Part shown: positions 25,995 to 35,215 of the stretch, piece by piece
Layout of the letters: each line of letters opens with the position of its first letter
How positions within the stretch are numbered: the stretch's first letter is position 1
Source of the DNA: Burkholderiales bacterium
GTDB lineage: Bacteria > Pseudomonadota > Gammaproteobacteria > Burkholderiales > SG8-39
Length of the DNA: 52,228 bases
Direction of reading: 5' to 3'
Assembly (NCBI GenBank): GCA_014860355.1
Contig: JACZJV010000019.1
Span: 1 to 52,228 of the forward strand
Position numbers and translations under genes: made by a program
Notes under the pieces: model-generated
Told to the model about the DNA's origin: nothing
Databases searched by the model: none
The model's input: only the letters and a program-made list of their open reading frames with translations

Positions 25995-26395
25995 GGCTGA
26001 GGAGTAAACGGGTTCCTCACCGTCAATCGGTCCCCGAAGACTTGCCCGTCCTGCATGTCCTCGGAATACAGCGTGTCGCAGCCGGTGGCGAGCGCGGCAG
26101 CCACTATCAACGAATCCCAGTGGCTCAGGCCATAGCGCAGGCCGACGGTCATGGCGTCGCGCACGGTGTTCTCCGTGACGGGCGCCACCGCCACCAGCTT
26201 CATGAGCGCATCGGCGACCTCATATGCCTCTTCGCGCGAAAAACGCTGCTTGCCCATGAGTACGCGAATCCCCTCGTTGATCACCTGACTACTGGCAATC
26301 GGTGCGTCATCGAGTATCTGTTTGGCTCGCGCCTTCTTGTCGCTATCGCGTCCGAGCGCGTAGACCGCGACGTTGGTATCAACGAAGGCCGGCAC
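25991..26395 (-). CDS. vapC: VapC-family PIN-domain toxin
   Basis: Ribonuclease toxin, 134 residues. PIN-domain acids are visible: first Asp in FVDTNVAVYAL, Glu in INEGIRVLMG, Asp in HWDSLIVAAAL, and a final Asp in LYSEDMQDG. The start is the GTG at 26395 (VPAFVDTNV), which overlaps the antitoxin gene by 17 bases; a longer reading to 26434 would lie inside the antitoxin and adds no homologous sequence. The pair sits between the aminotransferase and dehydratase genes of the polysaccharide operon on the same strand. Confidence 0.9.
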   Translation of the reverse strand: MPAFVDTNVAVYALGRDSDKKARAKQILDDAPIASSQVINEGIRVLMGKQRFSREEAYEVADALMKLVAVAPVTENTVRDAMTVGLRYGLSHWDSLIVAAALATGCDTLYSEDMQDGQVFGDRLTVRNPFTPQP

Positions 26396-26585
26396 GGTCG
26401 TAGAGTTCCTCGCGCTGCCACTTAGCGCCATCATAGCGGCCGGCGTATTTGTCCAGCGTAGCCCGTGCTTCGGTCGTCTCCCGGTCGCGCTTGGCGAGCA
26501 GGAATTCGGCGAAGTCCAGCATCTCGCCGATCTCGCGCTCGTGCATGACTTTCATGAGTTCCGCAATACGTTCAGTTGCGCCCAT
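26379..26585 (-). CDS. VapB-like antitoxin
   Basis: 68 residues, partner of the overlapping PIN toxin. It starts MGATERIAELMKVMHEREIGE, contains MLDFAEFLLAKRDRE, typical of the DUF2281/VapB-like antitoxins encoded before PIN toxins, and ends with a basic/aromatic tail (YDGAKWQREELYDRAGLR) that probably wraps the toxin. GGGAG lies seven bases before the ATG. No recognisable AbrB or Arc DNA-binding fold is obvious. The 223 bases upstream hold a repeated GGTTCCTTC and a 28-codon open frame ending KKPAKVVKLTKTS that I do not annotate. Confidence 0.75.
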   Translation of the reverse strand: MGATERIAELMKVMHEREIGEMLDFAEFLLAKRDRETTEARATLDKYAGRYDGAKWQREELYDRAGLR

Positions 26586-26808
26586 AATTCCGCTCCCTTC
26601 ATGAGGTTTTGGTAAGTTTAACCACTTTCGCCGGTTTCTTCACCCCGCCGCCTCCCAGTTTCCCAGAAGGAACCGAAGGAACCGTTCAAGCAGATTTTTC
26701 GCGAAGATTGCCGGACGAACGGGACTCGAAATGACCATTCTTGGCATTGTAATTCTGCAATACGCTCTTAAGTTTTATCCGGTGACCACGTTCTCGGACG
26801 CGCGGCAT

Positions 26809-27984
26809 CTATCTTGCCGCCGATTCCATCACTGCTCGCAACACTGCGCAAGTCCTGTCGATGTGTTCTTCCTGCAAGCTCGGGTGAACCAGCAACGCGA
26901 GGCTGGTCTCGCCAAGTTCACGCGCCACGGGCAAGCGCTGCGCCGGTCGCCAGCCTGTTCCGTCGAACGCCTTTTCGAGGTAAATCTCCGAGCACGAACC
27001 CGAAGAACAGGGTATGCCCCGGTCGATGATCTCCGCCATGATGCGGTCGCGATCCCACCCGACGCGCAAGCGCTCCGGCTCCACAAACACATAGCACTTG
27101 TATGCCGCATGCTCAATGTGCCCGGGCAGCTCGGGCGCGCGCAAGCCGGGCAGCGCGCGAGCCGCCGCCCAGATTCGCTGCGCATTGCGCTGGCGCGCCT
27201 GCGACCACTGCGCCAGGCGCCGCAGCTGAATCCGCCCTATCGCCGCCTGCATCTCGAGCATACGCCCGTTGGCGCCGAACGACTCGTGCAACCAACGAAA
27301 GCCCGGTGCATGTTCGTGCCCGTACACCGCCTCCCAACTTTTTCCGTGGTCCTTGTACGACCACATGCGCGACCACAGCTCGGGGTTGCGTGTCGTCACC
27401 ATGCCGCCCTCGCCCCCCGTGGTCATGATCTTGTCCTGGCAAAACGACCACGCGCCGACTTCGCCGATGCTGCCGACACTGCGCCCCCGGTACCTCGCCC
27501 CATGCGCCTGCGCGCAGTCCTCGATCACCACCAGACCATGATCGTGCGCCAAGGAGATGATTGCATCCATCTCGCACGGCCACCCGGCCAGATGCACGCA
27601 AATAATGGCCCTGGTCCGTGAAGTTAGAACGGCCTGTATCGTTTCGGCAGTGATGTTCTGACTATCACGATCCACGTCCGCAAACACCGGTATTGCGCCC
27701 GCAGTCACGACGCACGATACCGAGGCGAGGAACGAGCGCGGCGTAACCACGACCTCGTCACCTGCAGCTACGTTCAGAGCCTTCAGTGCGGCATCCAGAG
27801 CCACGGTGCCATTCGCGAGCGCAACGGCATGCGATACGCCAGCCCATGCTGCAAACTCCCGTTCGAAGTCGCGGCATTCCAAGCCTGTCCAGTAATTGAC
27901 CTTGTTGGATAGCACGACATCCCGGATGGCGTCGGCTTCTTCCAGCGTAAAACTGGGCCAGGGCGGAAATTCGGTATCTAGCAT
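26809..27984 (-). CDS. DegT/DnrJ/EryC1 sugar aminotransferase
   Basis: PLP-dependent transaminase acting on a 4-keto (or 3-keto) nucleotide sugar. The 391 residues begin MLDTEFPPWPSFTLEEADAI. Seen: YWTGLECRDFEREFAAWAGV, ALANGTVALDAAL, TPRSFLASVSCV, VVIEDCAQAHGA with the cofactor Asp, and the Schiff-base Lys in SFCQDKIMTTGGEGGM. The start is ATG 27984, four bases after the acetyltransferase stop; a start at 28098 would lie wholly inside that gene. In this setting it plays the PglE role after the WbpM/PglF-type dehydratase. Confidence 0.92.
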   Translation of the reverse strand: MLDTEFPPWPSFTLEEADAIRDVVLSNKVNYWTGLECRDFEREFAAWAGVSHAVALANGTVALDAALKALNVAAGDEVVVTPRSFLASVSCVVTAGAIPVFADVDRDSQNITAETIQAVLTSRTRAIICVHLAGWPCEMDAIISLAHDHGLVVIEDCAQAHGARYRGRSVGSIGEVGAWSFCQDKIMTTGGEGGMVTTRNPELWSRMWSYKDHGKSWEAVYGHEHAPGFRWLHESFGANGRMLEMQAAIGRIQLRRLAQWSQARQRNAQRIWAAARALPGLRAPELPGHIEHAAYKCYVFVEPERLRVGWDRDRIMAEIIDRGIPCSSGSCSEIYLEKAFDGTGWRPAQRLPVARELGETSLALLVHPSLQEEHIDRTCAVLRAVMESAAR

Positions 27985-27988
27985 TGCA

Positions 27989-28606
27989 TCAGCGTTGCTG
28001 CCGCGCCGGCACACCGACAACGATCTGTCCCGCCACAATATCGCCGACCACTGCCGCGCCGGCACCGACGACGACATGGTCGCCAAGAGATACGCCATGC
28101 CTCACAGATGCGCCAATGCCGATCCACGTTGCTGCGCCCACTACAACCTGCCCCCCCAGATTCGCGCCGGGACCGACATGCACTCCGTCGCCCAGATTGC
28201 AGTCATGATCAATCGTGGCCCCGGTATTCACAATGCAACCCATACCCAGGCTGGCAAAGGCATTGACAACGGCGCCGGCGAAGACAACAGAACCCTTGCC
28301 GATTGAAGCATACCGACTCACCACGGCGGCGGGGTGGATGATCGACACCAGAGGCACTCCCAAACCTATCTGCCGCATCTTTGCCAGCCGGGTCTTATTA
28401 TCTCCGATGGCCACTATGGCGCCGTCCAGGCTGCCGCAATCCTGCAGCAATTCCTTGGTGGCGCCCACCACGGACCACGGACCGATATGTTTCAATGTCG
28501 GCCAGGCATCATCGTAAAACCTGATCTCGCCCCAAGCGCCAGCGAGGGCCGCATCTGCAACTACTTTGCCGTGGCCACTGGCACCCAAAACCGCCAGCGA
28601 CTTCAT
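27989..28606 (-). CDS. PglD/NeuD-family sugar acetyltransferase
   Basis: Left-handed beta-helix acyltransferase, 205 residues. An N-terminal Rossmann-like substrate domain (LAVLGASGHGKVVADAAL, AIGDNKTR) is followed by hexapeptide repeats with the catalytic His in TGATIDHDCNLGD and the usual GVPA ending. PglD acetylates the C4 amine of UDP-4-amino sugars. It overlaps the phosphoglycosyltransferase gene by four bases (ATGA) and precedes the aminotransferase by four bases, which fixes its place in a PglC-PglD-PglE-type block. Confidence 0.93.
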   Translation of the reverse strand: MKSLAVLGASGHGKVVADAALAGAWGEIRFYDDAWPTLKHIGPWSVVGATKELLQDCGSLDGAIVAIGDNKTRLAKMRQIGLGVPLVSIIHPAAVVSRYASIGKGSVVFAGAVVNAFASLGMGCIVNTGATIDHDCNLGDGVHVGPGANLGGQVVVGAATWIGIGASVRHGVSLGDHVVVGAGAAVVGDIVAGQIVVGVPARQQR

Positions 28607-29199
28607 CGCTGCTGCCCCTTAAACCGTGGCATGGTCGCTTCGCCTTCCGCAGAAATGCCATGCCGGGTAAATATCTTCATGATCGTACGAAACAAGATCC
28701 CAATATCCAGCCAAAATGAATGGTTGTCTACATACCATACATCCAGCCTGAATTTTTCCTCCCACGACAGCGCGTTTCTGCCATTCACCTGAGCCCAACC
28801 GGTGATGCCGGGCAAGACCTCATGGCGTCTCGCCTGTTCCGGCGAGTAAAGCGGCAGATACTCCATCAGCAATGGGCGCGGTCCCACCAGACTCATCTCC
28901 CCTTTTAGCACATTCCAAAGCTCCGGGAGTTCGTCAAGACTGGTACTGCGAAGAAACAATCCAAACGCCGACAGGCGCTCCGCATCGGGTAACAGTTGGC
29001 CATGGCCATCCTTGTAGTTGGCCATGGTGCGGAACTTGTACATGGTGAACGGTTTGCCGTGCAATCCAGGGCGCGTTTGGGAGAAGAAAACGGGAGAGCC
29101 CAACCTAGATCGCACAATAAAAGCGAGTACCGCGAGCAAGGGCAAGAGCAGCAGCACGGCCAAGCCCGATAGGCAAATATCAAACAGCCTTTTTCTCAA
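28603..29199 (-). CDS. PglC-like initiating phosphoglycosyltransferase
   Basis: Transfers a sugar-1-phosphate from a UDP-sugar to undecaprenyl phosphate, the first membrane step of polymer assembly. The 198 residues correspond to the minimal monotopic catalytic domain (PglC size), lacking the extra helices of WbaP/WcaJ. Seen: one re-entrant hydrophobic helix ([20 protein letters not shown]), [21 protein letters not shown], the catalytic Asp-Glu in [20 protein letters not shown] and [12 protein letters not shown]. Start is a TTG at 29199 supported by AGGAAGG six bases upstream. Confidence 0.95.
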   Translation of the reverse strand: MRKRLFDICLSGLAVLLLLPLLAVLAFIVRSRLGSPVFFSQTRPGLHGKPFTMYKFRTMANYKDGHGQLLPDAERLSAFGLFLRSTSLDELPELWNVLKGEMSLVGPRPLLMEYLPLYSPEQARRHEVLPGITGWAQVNGRNALSWEEKFRLDVWYVDNHSFWLDIGILFRTIMKIFTRHGISAEGEATMPRFKGQQR

Positions 29200-29226
29200 C
29201 CTGTACCTTCCTGGTGGATTTGCACC

Positions 29227-29991
29227 TCAAGAAATCCGGGACTGCGACCAGTAAAATGCGAATCCATAAAGCTCACGCAATGCGGTCTCGGTTAGTTTGA
29301 GGCTCGCGGCATTGGGCAGGAGGTCGAGCAGAGTAAATGCCCTCCCCGCCGAAACCTTGAAATCCACGGGAAAAGCTATCGTCTCCAACCCGGCACGGGC
29401 GAAGAGCATCCGTGCCCGGCGCATATGTAGGGCCGAGGTGACGAGCAGCACCCGCGACTTAGTGCTCGGCGCCGTCCGCGCTGCCAGCAGGTCAGCTACG
29501 GCGTGGGCTTCCTGCTCGGTACTCTGAACCTTGGCGGTGCTCAGCATGCGATCGCGGGGAATGCCCAGATCCATCGCGTAGCCGATCAGTACCTCGCCCT
29601 CAAGTCTGGCATTCGGCTGCCTGGGAGACCAGCCGCCGGTAAAGATCAAAATTGGCGCCTTGCCACTCTTGTACAAGCCTACGCCGCCGTAGAAACGATC
29701 CGCATCTGTCCATTCGCTTGCGCCGGCGTCCCCTGGGGGCCGGACACGGCCCTCGCTCAATACGACGATGGCTTGCGCCACAGGCATAGCGGATAGCGGC
29801 TGGCGAACCTGCCATCCCTCCGTCGCGCGCATGATCGCGTGTCCGACCAGCGAAGTGCTGGCCAGCCAGAGAACGGCGATCCCCGTCCAGCAAAGCGCCT
29901 TGCGTCGCAAAACCAGTCCGCTCACGACCAGCGAGATGGTAATGCCGATGGGCATTACGAACATCAGGAGGATATCGCGGAGATTGATCAT
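29227..29991 (-). CDS. DUF218 (YdcF/ElyC-like) membrane protein
   Basis: 254 residues with two N-terminal membrane helices and a DUF218 domain facing the periplasm. Seen: QAIVVLSEGR, RFYGGVGLYKSGKAPILIFTGG, a middle STEQEAHAV and VLLVTSALHMRRARMLF. The relative ElyC/SanA proteins affect envelope biogenesis and undecaprenyl-phosphate use; the activity is unknown. It overlaps the upstream glycosyltransferase stop by four bases (ATGA) and is 27 bases from the phosphoglycosyltransferase, so it belongs to the operon and may act on lipid-linked intermediates. Confidence 0.85.
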   Translation of the reverse strand: MINLRDILLMFVMPIGITISLVVSGLVLRRKALCWTGIAVLWLASTSLVGHAIMRATEGWQVRQPLSAMPVAQAIVVLSEGRVRPPGDAGASEWTDADRFYGGVGLYKSGKAPILIFTGGWSPRQPNARLEGEVLIGYAMDLGIPRDRMLSTAKVQSTEQEAHAVADLLAARTAPSTKSRVLLVTSALHMRRARMLFARAGLETIAFPVDFKVSAGRAFTLLDLLPNAASLKLTETALRELYGFAFYWSQSRIS

Positions 29992-31211
29992 GTCGAGGCT
30001 ACTGCCTCCAGCACATCCACAAGGCGATCCGCAAGCAGCCGACGGTCGAATTCGCGAGTTGCCAACACCTGCCCATTGCGCCCCATTTCCTGCAGCGCCG
30101 AGCGATTGTCGGCCATCTTCTCGAGAGCATCGGCGAAGGCAGCCGCATTACCCGGCGGCACGGAAACGCCACAGCGATGCTCCTCGATCAAGCCGGCCAA
30201 CCAGCCCGGATAGTTGTTGAGCACGGGGATACTGGAAGCGATGTAATCAAAAAACTTGTTGGGCGATGTCCCGAAGTAAAAGGCCGGGACATTGGCCAGA
30301 ATCATCAGCCCGACGTTGGCGGAGCGCATCAGCCCGGAGAGCTTGACTTTTGACACTGGCAAACAAAAAACGCAATTGTCCAGGCCTGCGCGTCGAGCCC
30401 GATCCATCAAAGCGGGCTTCAACTTGCCCTCACCGATCATCACTAACTTGATGTCATTGCGAGCGCGATCTTTCAGTACCGCGGCGGCATCCAATACTGC
30501 ATCCAGGCCATTTGCAATACCATGGGCCCCGGAAAACACTGCCATGAGGTCGGTCTCCAAAACCCCTTCCGGGCGCCACGGCACCCCTGCCGCCTCGCCG
30601 AACAATTCCAGATCGCAACCATTGGGCACCAGGTGTACCCGATCGGCTGCAATGCCCCTCCGCTGAATGCCCGCGACTATCCCGGGGGCCAGCCCGATGC
30701 AGGCCCGGGCGGCGTGATACGAGGCCCACTCGAGAGCCGACATTGCCGCAAGAACCAGCGGGTTGGAAATCACGCCCATTTCCCGCGGCAATTCCGGCCA
30801 TAGATCCCGTACTTCAAATACAAACGGCTTGCGGCGCACAACTGATGCCGCGATCCCCGGGATACCGGCGGTCAAGGGTGTCGAAGTGGCAAACACAAGA
30901 TCGCAGTCGTGCCGCAAGGCGAAAAGGACGCTGCGCCAGGCATACCTGAGAAATGTAATTGTTCGACGGGAAAAACGGTCGTGATTTCGATAAGGCAGTT
31001 CAAATTCGATGACGTCGATACCATCGACCGATCCGCGCCGCGCACCCTTAATGAAGGGCTGTACCAGTCCGGTTTGGGCCGCGCCGTATGATCCGCAGAC
31101 GAGCGTAACCTGGTGTCCCCTTTCCAGGAGGCGGCGCGCCATTTCGTAGGAACGCGTGCCCGAGGCCCCTTGCGGGGTGGAAAAGTGTTGATGGAAATAC
31201 AGAACCCTCAC
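29988..31211 (-). CDS. glycosyltransferase family 4 (WbuB-like)
   Basis: GT-B fold glycosyltransferase of 407 residues. N-terminal half: VLYFHQHFSTPQGASGTRSYEMARRLLERGHQVT, typical of WbuB/WcaI enzymes acting early on a lipid-linked amino sugar; then VFEVRDLWPELP. Donor-binding half: GAHGIANGLDAVLDAA, LVMIGEGKLKP, and YFGTSPNKFFDYIASSIPVL in place of the usual E-x7-E region. The start is a GTG at 31211, overlapping the heparinase-family stop in GTGA; upstream codons are inside that gene. Acceptor is inferred, not known. Confidence 0.92.
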   Translation of the reverse strand: MRVLYFHQHFSTPQGASGTRSYEMARRLLERGHQVTLVCGSYGAAQTGLVQPFIKGARRGSVDGIDVIEFELPYRNHDRFSRRTITFLRYAWRSVLFALRHDCDLVFATSTPLTAGIPGIAASVVRRKPFVFEVRDLWPELPREMGVISNPLVLAAMSALEWASYHAARACIGLAPGIVAGIQRRGIAADRVHLVPNGCDLELFGEAAGVPWRPEGVLETDLMAVFSGAHGIANGLDAVLDAAAVLKDRARNDIKLVMIGEGKLKPALMDRARRAGLDNCVFCLPVSKVKLSGLMRSANVGLMILANVPAFYFGTSPNKFFDYIASSIPVLNNYPGWLAGLIEEHRCGVSVPPGNAAAFADALEKMADNRSALQEMGRNGQVLATREFDRRLLADRLVDVLEAVAST

Positions 31212-32995
31212 GCAGTCCAGCTCAATTCTGTCCTGAAAGTGCCCGGCGCGCGTATCTCGACCTCCAGCACAGGCAAAGGTTCTCGATTGAGGTAGTAGCG
31301 CGACTCCCACCCCTGCACCAATTCAACTCGGTGCAGAGGAATATTAGCTGTGACTGCTAAGCGAAATCGATCATTGAAAACCGAAGCACCATCGAGTTGG
31401 TAGATTCCAGCCTCGAGTCGCCATCGCAGGATCGCCTTTTCGCTGAAGCCGGCAACGTTGTCCTCGACAAGCATGCGGGAAGCGCCAAGGATAAGGTGTC
31501 GGCGGTGCTTCGCCCCTTGTCTATCCCGGTAGCCAACGGAAATACGCGTCTCTTCACCCTCCCCCTCGATGTCGGACCGTTCACTCGTTCGCAGCCAGTC
31601 TCCAAACAGAAACCGGCCAAGCCGCGGCATTTGGTCACGATCATCAAACTCGACCGTGTTGTGCGCCGCAGTGCCGGGAAAATACGATGTCCACTCGGGC
31701 TCTGTGTTGTAACTGTAACTGCCCGCATCGCGCAGAACATTTCGGCCGTCTACCCACAGATCGAGATGCAGGGCATCGGCATGGCCGGGCCGAAAGCGAA
31801 ATCGCGGATAGCGAAGATAAACGCTCGCGGACGCCTTACGTAGAATTGCATAGCCTCCCTGGTCGCAGAGACGATTGTTTTCTTCTTGCAGCACCACATC
31901 AGGCGGTGGTATGCCGAGCCACTGGAGTGGAATATCCCAAGACCCCGGCGCCGCGAAGGCTCTGGCATCCGCGAACAGCGCACACCCGAGTTGTACGGAA
32001 GGGCGAAAATCGCGGAAATCGGTATCGCTCAAGGGCAAGAGTCGGGCGCCATCGTTGGCGCCGATGTTTGGCACATCACCGTCAGTCGTTTGGGTAAATG
32101 CCTTGAGCCAGATTGCGGCTGAGCGTGCACGCTCAACAAAGCGGGCAGAAAACGACTGCAATCCGAGGGCGCGGCGCCATACTTCCACCATGCTCAAGGT
32201 GTCGAGCAAAACCCGGTGATAGACGACGGAATATTGGCTGAAACTGCCGTCTTCTGCGACCAGCCGATTCAGCCTCTCCTCGATCCAAAGTCGACCACTT
32301 CGAGCCCAGTGCTCTGCCTCGACACGCCCAGTATCATCTGCATGCGCCGCAAGCCAACTGCCCCCGATAAACAAAGCCGCCGCTTCAGAAGTGCCGTGGT
32401 TGTTATCCTGCGCAAGTGCATAGCCGAGGGTTGGGGCAATCCTGGCGAGATGCGCGCGCACCAACTGTATCAAGGCCACTTCTGTGTTGCGAATCTGTCC
32501 AAGCAGCAGGGCGGCCATCGCCAGGTGCATCACCCGAATCGATGCTTCCTGACCGCATTTCCAGTTCGGCCCCAGGTACGCGGGATTCACCTGGCACCAG
32601 TCTTTGATCCATGCGTTCAGCCGATCCAGTTCAGCTGCGTGTCCGGTGCATATCCGCTGCGCCATCGCCAAAACCCAATCAAATCGGGATGCCTCCCAGA
32701 CTGTTTTGATATCGCCGACCGCTGGATCAAAATCCGGAAGTTGCCACCAAGGGCGATCGGGATTTGCAAACCGGCCGCCGCTCAGCGGATTGATGCGCCA
32801 GTCAGGAAAGCTGTTTTCCGCTAGCGAAACGGAAAACCAACCGAAATATTTCGCGTCATCCTGCCATGCCGAGGATGGGGGCGGCCTAGCGCCAGTTCGC
32901 CGAGATACCCCAAAAAAAGGCCCCTCTGGCAGATCGACCTTGAGGCGCTGCACAGAACTCAGCCCCGTGCGTAGCCCCAGGCGGTACGTCGCCAC
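31208..32995 (-). CDS. heparinase II/III-family protein
   Basis: Alginate-lyase/heparinase-like protein, at least 595 residues. An N-terminal alpha/alpha toroid has FDWVLAMAQRI, NWKCGQEASIRVMHLAMAALL and AQDNNHGTSEAAALFIGG. A C-terminal beta-sandwich (Hepar_II_III) has GGYAILRK, HADALHLDLWVDGRNVLRDAGSYSY and GTAAHNTVEFD. No signal peptide is seen. Homologous-looking sequence (RTFLALGALNLWW) extends upstream of the GTG at 32995 as far as the overlap with the preceding stop at 33055, but no ATG, GTG or TTG lies there; a rare start codon is possible. Such genes are common beside the two-domain oxidoreductase in polysaccharide loci; the polymer acted on is unknown. Confidence 0.88.
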   Translation of the reverse strand: MATYRLGLRTGLSSVQRLKVDLPEGPFFGVSRRTGARPPPSSAWQDDAKYFGWFSVSLAENSFPDWRINPLSGGRFANPDRPWWQLPDFDPAVGDIKTVWEASRFDWVLAMAQRICTGHAAELDRLNAWIKDWCQVNPAYLGPNWKCGQEASIRVMHLAMAALLLGQIRNTEVALIQLVRAHLARIAPTLGYALAQDNNHGTSEAAALFIGGSWLAAHADDTGRVEAEHWARSGRLWIEERLNRLVAEDGSFSQYSVVYHRVLLDTLSMVEVWRRALGLQSFSARFVERARSAAIWLKAFTQTTDGDVPNIGANDGARLLPLSDTDFRDFRPSVQLGCALFADARAFAAPGSWDIPLQWLGIPPPDVVLQEENNRLCDQGGYAILRKASASVYLRYPRFRFRPGHADALHLDLWVDGRNVLRDAGSYSYNTEPEWTSYFPGTAAHNTVEFDDRDQMPRLGRFLFGDWLRTSERSDIEGEGEETRISVGYRDRQGAKHRRHLILGASRMLVEDNVAGFSEKAILRWRLEAGIYQLDGASVFNDRFRLAVTANIPLHRVELVQGWESRYYLNREPLPVLEVEIRAPGTFRTELSWTA

Positions 32996-33054
32996 CCACC
33001 ACAGGTTCAGTGCACCCAGCGCGAGAAAGGTGCGCCCCTTGACCAGCAGCTGGC

Positions 33055-35193
33055 TTATTGACGACGCAGTAATTCCGCGACCTCGATCGTGACCCGCGCT
33101 ACCTCGAAAATTTCGTTGTCTGCGATGGGCGTTGCCTTACCGTTCGATATGGCATCAATAAACGCCTGAACACAGGCCGCTTGGCCCTTGTCCTGTTTCC
33201 ATAGATTCATCTTGCTGAATCCAGGCCAGCCATAACCACTGAGTCTGCGAAAGTTATCCAGTTGCAGGACTCGGCCTGCGGCGAAGACCTCCACCCGCTC
33301 CTTTGGAAAACTCGCGGAACCGTTTGCCAGATAATGAATGGCGCCAAAAGAACCGTCGGCGAAACCCAGCACGATAACCGCCTTGTCGTCGGTCACCGAT
33401 ACACCGGCACTGTCACCCATACGGCGGGCCTGGACAGAAACGATGGGGCTTCCTGCCAAAGATCGCATCAGGTCAATATAGTGGCAGGCCTCGCCGATGA
33501 TCCGGCCACCGCCGACCTCAGCAACTTGTGTCCAATGCTCTGGCGGAATCGCCCCTGCGTTCATGGTCATAATGAACGACTTGGGTTCTTTGACCGATGC
33601 CAGCAGGGATTTCATCCGTATAATCTGCGGCGCGAAACGCCGGTTATACCCCACCATCAGGTGCGGTCCTGGCCCATTCTGATGGGCAGCCTCATACACC
33701 TTTTGCACGAAGGCCAATTCATCGGCGTTGATCGCCAAGGGCTTTTCCACAAACACATGTTTGCCCGCGCGCAAAGCCGCGACTACGAACCTGGCATGGC
33801 TGTTATGCCGAGTGACGATGGCAACCGCGCTTACCTCCGGTTTGGCCAACATCGCTTCAACATCGGTGGACGCCGCGCTGAAGCCGGCTTTCTTCCCATG
33901 TATCACCCCATTGATGCCGCCCTCGGTGACAATCGTGTGCAATTGTGCGTTAGCCTTCTTGAACGCCGGAAGCAGCACTCGCGAGGCGTAATTTCCTGCG
34001 CCAATAAACCCAAGTACAGGGCGCGCCGACTCAAACATCTTCGCAACATCGAGCACAACTTCGCGCACCGCCCAGTCTGCTCCGGTGTCCGGATATTCGA
34101 GCAAAATGCCGAGAGCGCTCCGGTCTTCTGTAAGCACCTTGTAGGCCTGCGGTGCACCATCAAAAGGAAAACGATGACTGATGAGCGGTTGCACATCCAG
34201 TTTTCGCGCGGCCATCAAGTCGAGCACTGCCTCAAAATTGCGCTGCTCGGTCCAGCGAACCAAGCCATAAGGGTAATCCTGCCCTTTTTCCTCGTAGTTC
34301 GGATCGTATCGCCCCGGTCCGTAGGAGCAAGATACTTGAAACGTAAGTTCTTTCTGATAGAAATCGGCACGATTCAATTCCAGGCCCGTCACGCCCACAA
34401 GAATGATGCGCCCGCGTTTGCGGCACATTCGAGCAGCCTGAGTAATTGGCTCGTTCGATTTTGTGGATGCACAGACGATGACGCCATCTACGCCTTGGCC
34501 TCGGCTGAACACCGTGCCTGCCGCAACAGGATCTTCGCCCTTACCAGGATTACAGATCTCCGCACCAAAGGACTCGGCCAGCGCAAGCTTGTGTTCGTCG
34601 AAATCGACCGCCAGCACCCGGCAACCTTGGGCGCGCAACAACTGTACCGTCAATAACCCGATCAGGCCCACGCCTGTTACGACAAACGCCTCGCCCAAGG
34701 ACGGCTGAGCAAGGCGGATACCCTGCAATCCGATGCTAGCAACGACGGTAAATGCGGCAGATTCGTCGTCAACGTCATTGGGAATCCTGGCGCACAGATT
34801 CTTCGGCACTTTGACCACATCGGCATGGGGACCATTGGACACCACTCGATCGCCCACCTTGAATATTTCAACCCCGCTCCCGACCTCCGCTACGACACCT
34901 ACGTTGCAGTAGCCCAGCGGCAAAGGTTGATCGAGCTTGGAGCGGACCGCATCGATCGTGACCATCAAGCCATCTGTCTTGATCTTCTCCAGAACCATTT
35001 TGACCTTGTCGGGCTGCTGAAGGGCCTTTTCGATCAGAGAAGCCTTTCCGAAGTCCACCAGCATGCGTTCGGTGCCGGCGGAAATCAGGGTACGCGAGCT
35101 TCGGATCAGCAACTGCCCAGCTGAAGCACGCGGACACGGAGCCTCTACCATCTCCGTTACACCCGTGGCTAAGTGTTGCAGCACCTGCTTCAT
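33055..35193 (-). CDS. two-domain oxidoreductase (zinc-type dehydrogenase + Gfo/Idh/MocA)
   Basis: 712 residues. The first half (to about 355) is a medium-chain alcohol-dehydrogenase-like domain with LGYCNVGVVAEVGSGVEIFKVGDRV, VTGVGLIGLLTVQLLRAQG and a shortened N-terminus. The second half starts near 385 with PVLGFIGAGNYASRVLLPAF and is a Gfo/Idh/MocA sugar dehydrogenase with HVFVEKPLA and the catalytic-region EACHYIDLM. This fusion is a known companion of heparinase-family proteins in capsule and exopolysaccharide clusters, presumably oxidising a nucleotide sugar. The ATG at 35193 follows wecB by 22 bases. Substrate unknown. Confidence 0.92.
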   Translation of the reverse strand: MKQVLQHLATGVTEMVEAPCPRASAGQLLIRSSRTLISAGTERMLVDFGKASLIEKALQQPDKVKMVLEKIKTDGLMVTIDAVRSKLDQPLPLGYCNVGVVAEVGSGVEIFKVGDRVVSNGPHADVVKVPKNLCARIPNDVDDESAAFTVVASIGLQGIRLAQPSLGEAFVVTGVGLIGLLTVQLLRAQGCRVLAVDFDEHKLALAESFGAEICNPGKGEDPVAAGTVFSRGQGVDGVIVCASTKSNEPITQAARMCRKRGRIILVGVTGLELNRADFYQKELTFQVSCSYGPGRYDPNYEEKGQDYPYGLVRWTEQRNFEAVLDLMAARKLDVQPLISHRFPFDGAPQAYKVLTEDRSALGILLEYPDTGADWAVREVVLDVAKMFESARPVLGFIGAGNYASRVLLPAFKKANAQLHTIVTEGGINGVIHGKKAGFSAASTDVEAMLAKPEVSAVAIVTRHNSHARFVVAALRAGKHVFVEKPLAINADELAFVQKVYEAAHQNGPGPHLMVGYNRRFAPQIIRMKSLLASVKEPKSFIMTMNAGAIPPEHWTQVAEVGGGRIIGEACHYIDLMRSLAGSPIVSVQARRMGDSAGVSVTDDKAVIVLGFADGSFGAIHYLANGSASFPKERVEVFAAGRVLQLDNFRRLSGYGWPGFSKMNLWKQDKGQAACVQAFIDAISNGKATPIADNEIFEVARVTIEVAELLRRQ

Positions 35194-35215
35194 CGAGCCA
35201 TCCTGTCGCCGAACA

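Noticed and set aside
26597-26690. 28-codon open frame ending KKPAKVVKLTKTS upstream of the VapB-like antitoxin
   Set aside because: Too short, no recognised family, and starts only from a GTG inside the ribosome-binding region; may be the tail of a lost gene.
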